DNA of 13,486 nucleotides from an uncultured Ancrocorticia sp. Its GTDB lineage: Bacteria; Actinomycetota; Actinomycetes; Actinomycetales; Actinomycetaceae. Positions 1 to 6,580 of this stretch are shown in pieces. The translations under genes were made by a program, and so were the position numbers. The stretch spans positions 1 to 13,486 of the forward strand of contig CAJPTB010000014.1 of the NCBI GenBank assembly GCA_905373325.1, written 5' to 3'. Numbering within the stretch: the stretch's first letter is position 1; the number at the start of each line of letters is the position of its first letter. A model generated the notes under the pieces. That model saw only the letters and a list, made by a program, of their open reading frames with translations, made no database searches and was not told the DNA's origin.

Positions 1-771
1 GTCCTTCAGGGGAACCGCCCGCAGCGAAAGGATGACGCCGTGGGCCTCGACCTCTGCGAGCCACGGCGCCCGCCCCATGACGACGACGGGGAGCGCCTCG
101 TCCACGACGCTGTGGTCCTCGATGACGTCCGTGATGACCTCGGCCAACAGGCTGCCGACGATTGGCCCCCCGATCCCGAGCCGATGGTAGTTGGAGACCG
201 CGTTCGGGCTCGCGTAGAGCACGACGCCCTCAGGATCGAGGTGGACGAATCCGTCCGTCATGCGCGGGGTGCCGTGCCTGTACCCGGTCGGCCTGCCGTC
301 GAAGGGAAACTCGCCCGTCGTCACCATGTGGACGAGCTGCGAAGAGATGGTCGAATAATTGGTGGTCAGCGCCGGCACCTGGACCGGAACGACGTCCAGC
401 GAGTAGGCCTCGGTGACGCACAGCGCGGCGACGGCCTTTCCCTCACGGCGAACAGGAACCACCTTGAGATTGAACCCCTGGCGAGGGATCAGCCGTTCGA
501 CGCCGCCGTCGAGGACTTCGTCGATCGCCTCGGCGAGCCACGGCTCGATCTGACGCCCCACGATGTCGTTCTCGTAGAAGGTGCTCGCCGTGGCCGGCCT
601 GCACTGCGCCACCACGGTTGTGCAGCCGCCCACGTCCTGCACGATGAGAAGGAGGTCCGAAAAGGAAACGTCCGCTATCGTCTGCCAATCCCCCACAAGC
701 TGGTGAATCCATTCCTGGTCCGCCGTGGTGAGGCCGCGGGCGCGGGCGAGCATGTTCGAAAGCGAAGGCAT
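1..771 (-). CDS. pdtaS: PdtaS-like sensor histidine kinase, N-terminal half (cut by window edge)
   Basis: The first 257 codons of a cytosolic sensor kinase run off the left edge. Residues 24-42 (QLVGDWQTIADVSFSDLLL) and the following AQCRP stretch match the GAF-like N-terminal sensor domain (H_kinase_N) of mycobacterial PdtaS as I remember it. A PAS domain starts near residue 174 (GFVHLDPEGVVLYASPNA). No signal peptide or membrane segment is seen, as expected for this soluble kinase. The phospho-accepting histidine and ATPase domains would lie beyond the edge and cannot be checked. In Mycobacterium PdtaS phosphorylates PdtaR, an RNA-binding ANTAR antiterminator; that role is carried over by family. 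ATG at 769-771 is chosen because the match starts there. It follows AAGG closely and a TAGGCT box by 7 bases, so the transcript may be leaderless. Family call is confident, end unknown. Confidence 0.88.
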   Translation of the reverse strand, partial: MPSLSNMLARARGLTTADQEWIHQLVGDWQTIADVSFSDLLLIVQDVGGCTTVVAQCRPATASTFYENDIVGRQIEPWLAEAIDEVLDGGVERLIPRQGFNLKVVPVRREGKAVAALCVTEAYSLDVVPVQVPALTTNYSTISSQLVHMVTTGEFPFDGRPTGYRHGTPRMTDGFVHLDPEGVVLYASPNAVSNYHRLGIGGPIVGSLLAEVITDVIEDHSVVDEALPVVVMGRAPWLAEVEAHGVILSLRAVPLKD

Positions 772-808
772 GTGCCTTAGCCTACCGCGGTCGTGCACAA
801 TAGATGGC
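772..808. promoter_or_regulatory. Divergent promoter region, possibly leaderless on both sides
   Basis: Only 37 bp separate the divergent pdtaS-like and DUF2505 starts. On the plus strand CACAAT (796-801) ends 7 bases before the ATG at 809. On the minus strand TAGGCT (plus 779-784) ends 7 bases before the ATG at 771. Both resemble actinobacterial -10 boxes (TAnnnT) placed so that transcription would begin at or next to the start codon. Neither has a convincing -35 hexamer, and the DUF2505 gene lacks a good Shine-Dalgarno sequence. The palindrome GTGCAC (793-798) lies within. The boxes are seen; promoter function is inferred. Confidence 0.45.
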
Positions 809-1276
809 ATGGATATCTCTACCACACAGACCTACAACGCGAGCCCGAGCGCCGTCACGCAGGCGCTTCTCTCATCCGAGCTGGCGGCCAAGCGGGCCAA
901 GCTGGCGCGCGTTGACGACTACACGCACACGGTCGACGGCTCGAAGGCCACGACCGTGGTGAACGTCCCCGCTGAGCGGCTCCCCTCCAAGGCCCGGACT
1001 TTCGCAAGAAACGGCGCAAAAGTGACGATCACTACAGTCGCTTCGGGCGACGGCGTGACGTACACCGTCGATCCCCACGGTCTGCCCGCCGAAGTTTCGG
1101 CGGCCCTCAAGCTTTCCGGCGACGCGACCACGACGGCCGACCTCTCTGCCACCCTCAAGGTGAAGATCCCCCTCCTCGGCGGGAAGATCGAGAAGAGGGC
1201 CGCCGGAATGGTCGATCGGCTGCTTGCCAAAGACGCCAAGCTGGTCGAGGAAGTCATCGAAGAACAGGGCTCATGA
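809..1276 (+). CDS. DUF2505 family protein
   Basis: A 155-residue protein resembling the actinobacterial DUF2505 family, which I believe has an SRPBCC/START-like fold with a ligand cavity. The start ([22 protein letters not shown]) has the usual pattern of a first strand followed by a helix, and the [24 protein letters not shown] stretch (about residues 112-135) fits the C-terminal helix of such folds. No signal peptide, membrane segment or catalytic motif is seen, so it is probably cytosolic; function is unknown. ATG 809 is chosen over an upstream in-frame GTG because the upstream residues are not family-like and would overlap the divergent kinase. Its TGA overlaps the thyA ATG (ATGA, 1273-1276), so the two are probably translationally coupled. 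Confidence 0.8.
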   Translation: MDISTTQTYNASPSAVTQALLSSELAAKRAKLARVDDYTHTVDGSKATTVVNVPAERLPSKARTFARNGAKVTITTVASGDGVTYTVDPHGLPAEVSAALKLSGDATTTADLSATLKVKIPLLGGKIEKRAAGMVDRLLAKDAKLVEEVIEEQGS

Positions 1277-2076
1277 CGGTCAATCGGGCCTACGAGGATC
1301 TGCTCGCCGACGTCCTGGAAAACGGGGCGGAGAAAGGCGACCGCACGGGCACGGGGACTCTCTCCGTGTTCGGGCGGCAGATCCGCTACCGCCTCGCCGA
1401 GGGCTTTCCACGCATCACCACGAAATTCGTGGCGATGAAGGCCGTCAAAGGCGAGCTCCTATGGTTTCTTTCGGGCGACACGAACGTTCGCTGGCTCCAG
1501 GAGCGAGGAATAACGATTTGGGACGAGTGGGCCGACGACGCCGGCGAGCTCGGCCCGGTCTACGGCTATCAATGGCGCAGCTGGCCCGCCCCCGACGGGA
1601 GGCATATCGACCAGATTCGGCAGGTGCTCGCCCAGCTGCGGGAGAACCCCGATTCGCGGCGAATGGTCGTCAGCGCCTGGAACCCGGCCGACCTCGACAA
1701 AATGGCGCTGCAGCCGTGCCACGCGATGTTCCAATTCTACGTCGCCGACGGCAGGCTTTCCTGCCAGCTTTATCAGCGCAGCGCCGATCTTTTCCTCGGC
1801 GTCCCCTTCAACATCGCGTCCTACGCCCTGCTGACGCACATGATGGCTCAGCAGGCGGGCTTAGATGTCGGCGATTTTGTGTGGACGGGCGGGGACTGCC
1901 ACATTTACCTCAACCACGTCGCTCAAGTGAAAGAACAATTGACGCGCGAACCCTATCCTTTCCCCACGCTGCACCTGAAGAAAGCCCCGTCGATATTCGA
2001 ATACGCGATGGACGACATCGACGTCTCAGAAGGGTATCGGCACCATCCCAAGCTCCACGCCCCCGTGGCAGTATGA
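1273..2076 (+). CDS. thyA: Thymidylate synthase ThyA
   Basis: A folate-dependent cytosolic enzyme that methylates dUMP to dTMP using 5,10-methylene-tetrahydrofolate and releases dihydrofolate. The 267 residues are close to the 264 of E. coli ThyA. Visible hallmarks are the phosphate-binding RTGTGT (24-29), the catalytic Cys149 in LQPCH, the substrate-binding [13 protein letters not shown] (168-180), and the C-terminal APVAV that closes over the active site. The ATG overlaps the stop of the DUF2505 gene, with only a weak AGGG three bases upstream, so re-initiation from the upstream gene is likely. folA follows after 16 bp and recycles the dihydrofolate product, the usual thyA-folA pairing. This is the classic enzyme and not the flavin-dependent ThyX common in other actinobacteria. 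Confidence 0.97.
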   Translation: MTVNRAYEDLLADVLENGAEKGDRTGTGTLSVFGRQIRYRLAEGFPRITTKFVAMKAVKGELLWFLSGDTNVRWLQERGITIWDEWADDAGELGPVYGYQWRSWPAPDGRHIDQIRQVLAQLRENPDSRRMVVSAWNPADLDKMALQPCHAMFQFYVADGRLSCQLYQRSADLFLGVPFNIASYALLTHMMAQQAGLDVGDFVWTGGDCHIYLNHVAQVKEQLTREPYPFPTLHLKKAPSIFEYAMDDIDVSEGYRHHPKLHAPVAV

Positions 2077-2092
2077 AGGGCGGATCCGTGTG

Positions 2093-2626
2093 ATGCTCGG
2101 AGCGATCTGGGCGCAGGGCCGCGCACGAGCCATCGGGAAGGGCGGCGCTTTGCCGTGGCGCCTCCCCGAGGACCTCGCGCTCTTTCGACGGGTGACGTCT
2201 GGCCACCCCGTTATCATGGGGCGCAAAACATGGGATTCGTTGCCCGCAAGATTCCGGCCGCTTCCCGGAAGGACCAATATCGTTCTCTCTCGCAGTCCCT
2301 CCTTCGCGGCGGAAGGAGCCACGATCGCACGGTCTTTGGACGAAGCGTGCGATCGCCTCAATTCGGCGGAGCTCGGATGGGTTATCGGCGGCGCCGACAT
2401 TTACGCCCAGGCAATTAGAATCGCCGGGATTCTGGTTGTCACCGACGTCGATATCGACGTCGACGGAGCTGATGCCTTCGCTCCTGAAATCGACTCGGAA
2501 TGGCTTGTGGCAGCCAGTTTCCCCGAGCGAGGCTGGTTCGACTCGGGGAAACCGGCCTACCGTGTCACCGTCTATTCCCGTGACAACGCCGATATCACGG
2601 ACGTCCTCCGGGCGGTTGCCGGCTGA
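2093..2626 (+). CDS. folA: Dihydrofolate reductase
   Basis: Cytosolic NADPH-dependent reduction of dihydrofolate to tetrahydrofolate, the step that restores the cofactor oxidised by ThyA. The protein is close to the M. tuberculosis enzyme. From the ATG at 2093, Trp22 and Asp27 of PWRLPED fall at the numbers known in the mycobacterial enzyme. The NADPH-binding GRKTWDSLP (43-51) and the Gly-Gly pair at 99-100 (VIGGADIY) are also present. A GTG at 2090 directly precedes the ATG; the ATG is preferred because of the residue numbering and because GGCGGA (2079-2084) sits 8 bases upstream. At 177 residues it is slightly longer than the mycobacterial protein, the extra residues being mostly at the C-terminus. 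It is the last gene of the DUF2505-thyA-folA unit, followed at once by a terminator. Confidence 0.97.
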   Translation: MLGAIWAQGRARAIGKGGALPWRLPEDLALFRRVTSGHPVIMGRKTWDSLPARFRPLPGRTNIVLSRSPSFAAEGATIARSLDEACDRLNSAELGWVIGGADIYAQAIRIAGILVVTDVDIDVDGADAFAPEIDSEWLVAASFPERGWFDSGKPAYRVTVYSRDNADITDVLRAVAG

Positions 2627-2632
2627 CTGGCC

Positions 2633-2652
2633 GGCCGTCGCAACGGCCTTTT
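2633..2652 (+). terminator. Rho-independent terminator after folA
   Basis: A perfect 6-bp stem, GGCCGT (2633-2638) and ACGGCC (2643-2648), with loop CGCA, is followed directly by TTTT. It starts 6 bases after the folA stop and separates this operon from the convergent surface-protein gene. Confidence 0.8.
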
Positions 2653-2699
2653 CAGCTCACCGGCTGCGGGCGCCGATCGATTGAAACGCCCATTCCCTT

Positions 2700-4058
2700 T
2701 CAACGGTTCGCGTGACGGCGACGGAGCAAGAAGCCTCCGGCGGCGATGCTGGCCGCGGCCGCCACCATGAGTGCGACGTCGTCCGCGCCCGTGTAGGCGA
2801 GAGTCTGCTTCTTGAGTTTCTCACCCGGCTGTGCTTTGACGCTGGGGCGAGCCTTCACACTCGGCTTGCCGCCGACGGCGATCGTCGGTTTGTGGGCGGG
2901 CGTCGTCACTGCCGGAGCGGCGGGAGACGACGGCGATGGCTTGGCCGAAGGCTCGACCGAAGGCGTGACATTCGGAGCTGGCGTGACGGGCGCCGGCGCG
3001 GACGGCGCGGGAGCTGGCATGAATGAGTAAGTGACTACCGCGGGAGTGGCGATGCCGTAGCCGATCGTCACCTTTGCCTCCCCAACTTTCCCGGCAATTC
3101 CAGTGATCTTACGGGATACGTGATCGTAAGACAGGCCCTTGGGAAGCCCGGTTGCCGGATCGCACGCCTCGCCCTCGCAGGTAAACGTGGGAACGTCGGG
3201 GTTGGCTTTCAACGGATCGACGATCGTGACCTTGACGGGGGTCGCCTCCTTAGAGACCATCCCTTTGACCGACGGCGGATCCGCGGCAATCGTGGGCGCG
3301 CAGCGCACGGTCTCTTTCGCTGGGGAGTGCGCGATACCCCGCGGATTCGCCGGATCGTAGAAGATCTGCCCCGCTTCGAGGTCGGAGCTCAAGGAGCCCC
3401 TGACGGTGTAGGCATGCCCGTCGTCGGCCTTGAAGGACCCCGTTGTACGCGCGGTCCATTCGAAGCCCGTCCCGGTAAGCTTGGCAGCCTTAGGAATCTG
3501 GACGGTGATCGTCTTCCTCGCGGCGTCATAGACCCCGGCCGGCGGGGCGAAGTGCGCTGATTTGACCATGTCTAGCCGCCTCTTGGCGAAGCTCTGCTCG
3601 ACGGGAACCAGACTTCCCTCAACGTACGCCATCTTGGGATCCGAAACATCCATCGTTAACTTGATGTTGTTCATGGGAATTGCCGTCGCATAGAAGACCC
3701 GCCAGTGAATGAGGGTCTTGTCGTGCTGGTCTTCCCAATGCTCAACCGAGTACCAGGCATTCGCATTCCACATCGTGTTGTTGTAGGTGAAGCCGTGGTT
3801 CGACGTCGGATTCGGCGAATCATGGTCCTGCGTAGATTGCGCCCACATATTGACGCGGCAGTTGTTATTGGACAGTGTGAAGTAGGGCTGACTCTTCGAC
3901 GTCGAAGAATCATAAAGCCCCGGACCCGACTTCGCCTCATTTGGAATTGAATAGGCATCACCGGGGGCGTCAGATAATTCTGCTGCTGCAGAAGTTGCGG
4001 TTGCGACCATTGCAACCGCAACAGCGGCAACACATCGACGCGCATTGCGTAGACTCAC
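2700..4058 (-). CDS. Secreted LAxTG sortase-anchored surface protein
   Basis: A 452-residue exported protein expected to be bound to the cell wall. Residues 1-26 form a signal peptide (charged start, AVAVAMVATAT core, SAAA cleavage region). The mature N-terminal part (27-255) is rich in Asn, Trp and Tyr and I do not recognise it. Residues about 285-346 look like a putative Ig (He_PIG-like) domain: GLPKGLSYD then KITGIAG is its characteristic pattern. Four cysteines in the mature part (67, 253, 294, 299) could form disulfides. Residues 348-415 are a Pro/Ala/Thr/Lys-rich wall-spanning stretch. The end is a sorting signal: LAYTG (420-424), hydrophobic 427-445, then RRRHANR. LAxTG is the motif assigned to class E sortases, but no sortase gene is in the window. 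The GTG start has a perfect AAAGGAGG upstream. Adhesion or matrix binding is possible but not shown. Confidence 0.88.
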   Translation of the reverse strand: MSLRNARRCVAAVAVAMVATATSAAAELSDAPGDAYSIPNEAKSGPGLYDSSTSKSQPYFTLSNNNCRVNMWAQSTQDHDSPNPTSNHGFTYNNTMWNANAWYSVEHWEDQHDKTLIHWRVFYATAIPMNNIKLTMDVSDPKMAYVEGSLVPVEQSFAKRRLDMVKSAHFAPPAGVYDAARKTITVQIPKAAKLTGTGFEWTARTTGSFKADDGHAYTVRGSLSSDLEAGQIFYDPANPRGIAHSPAKETVRCAPTIAADPPSVKGMVSKEATPVKVTIVDPLKANPDVPTFTCEGEACDPATGLPKGLSYDHVSRKITGIAGKVGEAKVTIGYGIATPAVVTYSFMPAPAPSAPAPVTPAPNVTPSVEPSAKPSPSSPAAPAVTTPAHKPTIAVGGKPSVKARPSVKAQPGEKLKKQTLAYTGADDVALMVAAAASIAAGGFLLRRRHANR

Positions 4059-4062
4059 TTTT

Positions 4063-4070
4063 CCTCCTTT
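4063..4070 (-). promoter_or_regulatory. Strong ribosome binding site fixing a GTG start
   Basis: On the minus strand AAAGGAGG lies 4 bases before GTG 4058-4056. This near-ideal match to the 16S rRNA tail supports the GTG start of the surface protein and suggests strong translation. Confidence 0.85.
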
Positions 4071-4115
4071 TGGTGAGTAGAGGTTGAGTTATTATTTTAC
4101 TAGAAAAGGAAAAAG

Positions 4116-4165
4116 TATCTACACGTTTCTAATTTAGCTTTTGAAGTATAAAGTGATCTTCAAAA
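4116..4165 (-). promoter_or_regulatory. Candidate promoter with an overlapping inverted repeat
   Basis: The 303-bp gap 4059-4361 is conspicuously AT-rich from about 4085 to 4250 compared with its surroundings. On the minus strand TTCAAA (plus 4140-4145) and TAGATA (plus 4116-4121) are spaced 18 bases, a plausible but weak -35/-10 pair for the surface-protein gene about 60 bases downstream. A perfect 8-bp inverted repeat, TTTTGAAG (4139-4146) and CTTCAAAA (4158-4165) with 11 bases between, overlaps the -35 and could be an operator. Another -10-like TATACT lies between its arms. Motifs are seen; function is inferred. Confidence 0.4.
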
Positions 4166-4265
4166 CTTTAGTTATATTTTGCTGTCATTACGATTTCTTA
4201 GATAACTTTCTCTACAAAAGGCGATCGTGACTTCTCGGGATAATGAAAAGCAAGAGACCCGAATG

Positions 4266-4312
4266 CAACTGCCCTCCCCACGCGAGGCAAACTCACGCGG
4301 AGAGGGCAGTTG
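4266..4312 (-). terminator. Long hairpin after the FMN reductase gene
   Basis: CAACTGCCCTC (4266-4276) and GAGGGCAGTTG (4302-4312) form a perfect 11-bp stem, with further partial pairing of the inner CGCG tracts. It begins about 50 bases beyond the minus-strand stop at 4362. No T-tract follows directly (CTTGCTTTTC comes about 9 bases later), so it is an atypical terminator or an end-stabilising hairpin. Confidence 0.55.
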
Positions 4313-4361
4313 ACGCTAACATCCATCGCCTTTGACAATTCGCTTCGCTGCGACGCGCAGA

Positions 4362-5126
4362 CTAACGAAGAAGATCGAAAGGCACGAAATTCGGAAACTC
4401 TTCAGTCGCATCCCTTTGCGCGGCGGACGCGGAAGATTCGGAGGACGCAGCTTTCTCAAAAGCTTCAGCCAATGGGAAAGTGACGGCGGATGAGCCAGGC
4501 TCGATTCTTTCGACGGACTTCGCAGAGGCCGACGGCATGGCGCTTTCGGCGACTTCGCCACCGGCGGCACTGCGTATGAGCGCTGTCAATTCCCGGCTTT
4601 CCCTCCGGATTCTCGCGAGAAGCGAGGAGCCTTCCCTTCCGTCGTACCCAATGCCCGGCGCACCCCAATCCTCGGTTGCGGCATAGGCGGCCGTCGTCGG
4701 GACGAGCGCGTGAAGGTAGACCAGCATGGGGCGAATCTGTTCGGTCACAAGGGAGTGGCGCGGAGTTCCCCCGGTCGCCGCAATCGCCACCGGAGTGCCC
4801 GAAAGCGCTCCTTCCGGCAGGACGTCGAAGAACTCGACAAACAGCCCCGAAGGCATGGCATTGTACACGGGCGTTCCCACGACAAGGGCGTCGGCAGTCT
4901 CGACGGAGTGAAAAATTCGCTCCAGGCGCTCGGACGGGAAACCGGTCACCATGGCCTCGGCGACGTCACGGGCATACGGACGCAATTCGAGAATCTCAAC
5001 GTCCGCGCCCACCGCCGCGGCGGCCCCTTGGGCTATCTCGCGAGCCAGCCGCGTCGTCGTTGAGTTCTCCGACATCCCAGCGCTCAGGGCGATGATCTTG
5101 AAGGCGTTCGACATTTTCGCGCTCAT
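4362..5126 (-). CDS. NAD(P)H-dependent FMN reductase, CE1759-like partner of LLM enzyme
   Basis: A 254-residue flavodoxin-fold protein that should reduce FMN with NAD(P)H in the cytosol. Seen: first strand and phosphate-binding loop at about residues 9-25 (FKIIALSAGMSENSTTTR), the flavin-contacting GTPVYNAMPSGLFVEFFD at 84-101, and AATGGTPRH at 116-124. It resembles the FMN reductase class encoded beside CE1758-type luciferase-like monooxygenases, and that partner lies directly upstream with a 4-base ATGA overlap (5123-5126). Residues from about 190 on are a Ser/Ala/Glu-rich tail that looks disordered and is not part of the fold. ATG 5124-5126 is preferred over the in-frame ATG at 5112-5114 because GGAGGGAAGG lies just upstream. 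A hairpin ends the unit. Confidence 0.88.
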   Translation of the reverse strand: MSAKMSNAFKIIALSAGMSENSTTTRLAREIAQGAAAAVGADVEILELRPYARDVAEAMVTGFPSERLERIFHSVETADALVVGTPVYNAMPSGLFVEFFDVLPEGALSGTPVAIAATGGTPRHSLVTEQIRPMLVYLHALVPTTAAYAATEDWGAPGIGYDGREGSSLLARIRRESRELTALIRSAAGGEVAESAMPSASAKSVERIEPGSSAVTFPLAEAFEKAASSESSASAAQRDATEEFPNFVPFDLLR

Positions 5127-6370
5127 CCCCTTCCCTCCTCATCATGTTCTTTGCGAGCGACGAATTCTTCTTCGGCACTCTTTTTGGTCCGCGCTATGAG
5201 CTCGTCTGCGTGTGCCACCGCGGCGTCGTCCTCGAGATGGCCATAGAAACTTCCTCCCGTGACGTCGTCGACCGCCGCCTTGCTCTCAGACGGGATTTCA
5301 ATGCGCGAAGCCAAACAGTTGGCATGCGTCGGCGGTTCAGGCGTGCCAGGAGCTTTACGGGTCTCGGTCTCACAGCGCAAAACCGGCAGAACCTCTTCGG
5401 CGAACATGTCGAGCTGCTTGAGAACTTCAGCGAGCGGCAGTCCCGCGTGGTCGATGAGGAAGAGCTGCCGCTGGTAATCTCCCACGTACTCACGGAAGGA
5501 CAGCGTGCGATCGATGACCTGCTGCGGCGAGCCGACGGTCAACGGCGTTTGCTCCATGAAATCTTCGAGCGAGGGCCCATGCCCGTAGACAGGCGCGTTG
5601 TCGAAATACGGGCGGAAAGCGCGGATCGCATCCTGCGAGTTCTTCGCCATGAAGATCTGGCCGCCGAGCCCGACGATGGCATCCTCTGGGCGCCCGTGCC
5701 CGTAATGGGCGTATCGCTGACGGTAGAGGTTGACCATCTTCTTCGTGTGGCAGGAGGGCCAGAAGATATTGTTGTGGAAGAAACCGTCGCCATAGTATGC
5801 CGCCTGTTCGGCGATCTCCGGGGAACGGATCGATCCGTGCCACACGAAGGGGGCGACGCCGTTCAAGGGCCTGGGGGTTGACGTGAAACCGCGAAGGGGC
5901 GTACGGAACTTGCCCTCCCAGTCCACAACTTCGTTGTCCCACAGCTGACGCAGAAGCTCGTAGTTTTCGATCGCCAACGGGATGCCCTGACGAATGTCCT
6001 TGCCAAACCAGGGATAGACGGGGCCGGTGTTGCCGCGCCCAAGCATGAGGTCCGTCCGACCGCCCGCAAGATGCTGGAGCATCGCATAGTCTTCGGCGAT
6101 CTTCACCGGGTCGTTCGTCGTGATGAGGGTCGTGGCGGTGGACAAGATGATGCTCTTCGTTTGCGCGGCGATGTAGGCGAGCGTCGTGGTCGGCGAAGAA
6201 GAGAAGAACGGCGGGTTGTGGTGCTCTCCCAAAGCGAAGACATCAAGGCCGAGCTCGTCGGCGTGCTTGGCGATCTTCACGACGGCGTCAATGCGCTCAT
6301 GCTCGGTGGGCGTGGTTCCCGTCGTCGGATCGGCCGTAATGTCGGAGACGGTGAAGATTCCGAATTGCAT
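5123..6370 (-). CDS. LLM-class flavin-dependent oxidoreductase, CE1758-like
   Basis: A 415-residue luciferase-like (TIM-barrel) flavin enzyme, probably a monooxygenase using reduced FMN from the reductase encoded next to it; substrate unknown. Family signs are the start MQFGIFTVSDITADPTTG, GEHHNPPF (48-55), LSTATTLITTNDPVKIAEDY (76-95), GRGNTGPVYPWFGKDIRQG (111-129) and FVWHGSIRSPEIAEQAAYYG (175-194). The conserved barrel ends near residue 332. About 80 further residues (333-415), charged and probably disordered or helical, form an unusual tail; the reductase has a tail too. ATG 6368-6370 is chosen because AGGAG (plus 6379-6383) lies 8 bases upstream and the family begins MQFGIF. The in-frame GTG at 6377-6379 overlaps that ribosome site. 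Upstream DNA (6385-6410) is AT-rich and probably holds the promoter. Confidence 0.9.
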   Translation of the reverse strand: MQFGIFTVSDITADPTTGTTPTEHERIDAVVKIAKHADELGLDVFALGEHHNPPFFSSSPTTTLAYIAAQTKSIILSTATTLITTNDPVKIAEDYAMLQHLAGGRTDLMLGRGNTGPVYPWFGKDIRQGIPLAIENYELLRQLWDNEVVDWEGKFRTPLRGFTSTPRPLNGVAPFVWHGSIRSPEIAEQAAYYGDGFFHNNIFWPSCHTKKMVNLYRQRYAHYGHGRPEDAIVGLGGQIFMAKNSQDAIRAFRPYFDNAPVYGHGPSLEDFMEQTPLTVGSPQQVIDRTLSFREYVGDYQRQLFLIDHAGLPLAEVLKQLDMFAEEVLPVLRCETETRKAPGTPEPPTHANCLASRIEIPSESKAAVDDVTGGSFYGHLEDDAAVAHADELIARTKKSAEEEFVARKEHDEEGRG

Positions 6371-6438
6371 GTCATCCACTCCTAAGTAATTGAAAATTTA
6401 ACTAGTGTCTACAACGTCCCCGACGTTCCAGTAATCCC

Positions 6439-6474
6439 AAAATGAACATGCTGTTCGTCACAGCACATGCGTTC
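6439..6474 (-). terminator. Possible terminator after the ABC exporter genes
   Basis: In the 210-bp gap 6371-6580, GAACATGCTGT (6444-6454) and ACAGCACATGCGTTC (6460-6474) form an imperfect hairpin that includes two G-U pairs in the minus-strand RNA, with a 5-base loop. On the minus strand it is followed directly by ATTTT (6439-6443). It would end the exporter transcript about 107 bases after its stop and before the LLM promoter. I see no gene in this gap. Confidence 0.45.
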
Positions 6475-6580
6475 CAGGCCCCGGCAGGCTGGTGCAAAGC
6501 GGACAAGTACATACTGGCGGAGAGCGAAGGCGGGCCTTTCCATGCGCCATATGTCGCCTTCAGTAAGATTCCTCGATTTC

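Noticed and set aside
40..780. A 246-codon plus-strand ORF at the left end
   Set aside because: It is the antisense shadow of the pdtaS-like gene, whose minus-strand protein matches a known kinase. The plus-strand product has a typical shadow composition rich in Arg, Asp and His and no recognisable domain.
2668..2691. Stem GGGCG/CGCCC as terminator of the surface-protein gene
   Set aside because: The stem is only 5 bp with a long loop and no T-tract on the minus strand, so it is too weak to list as a feature.
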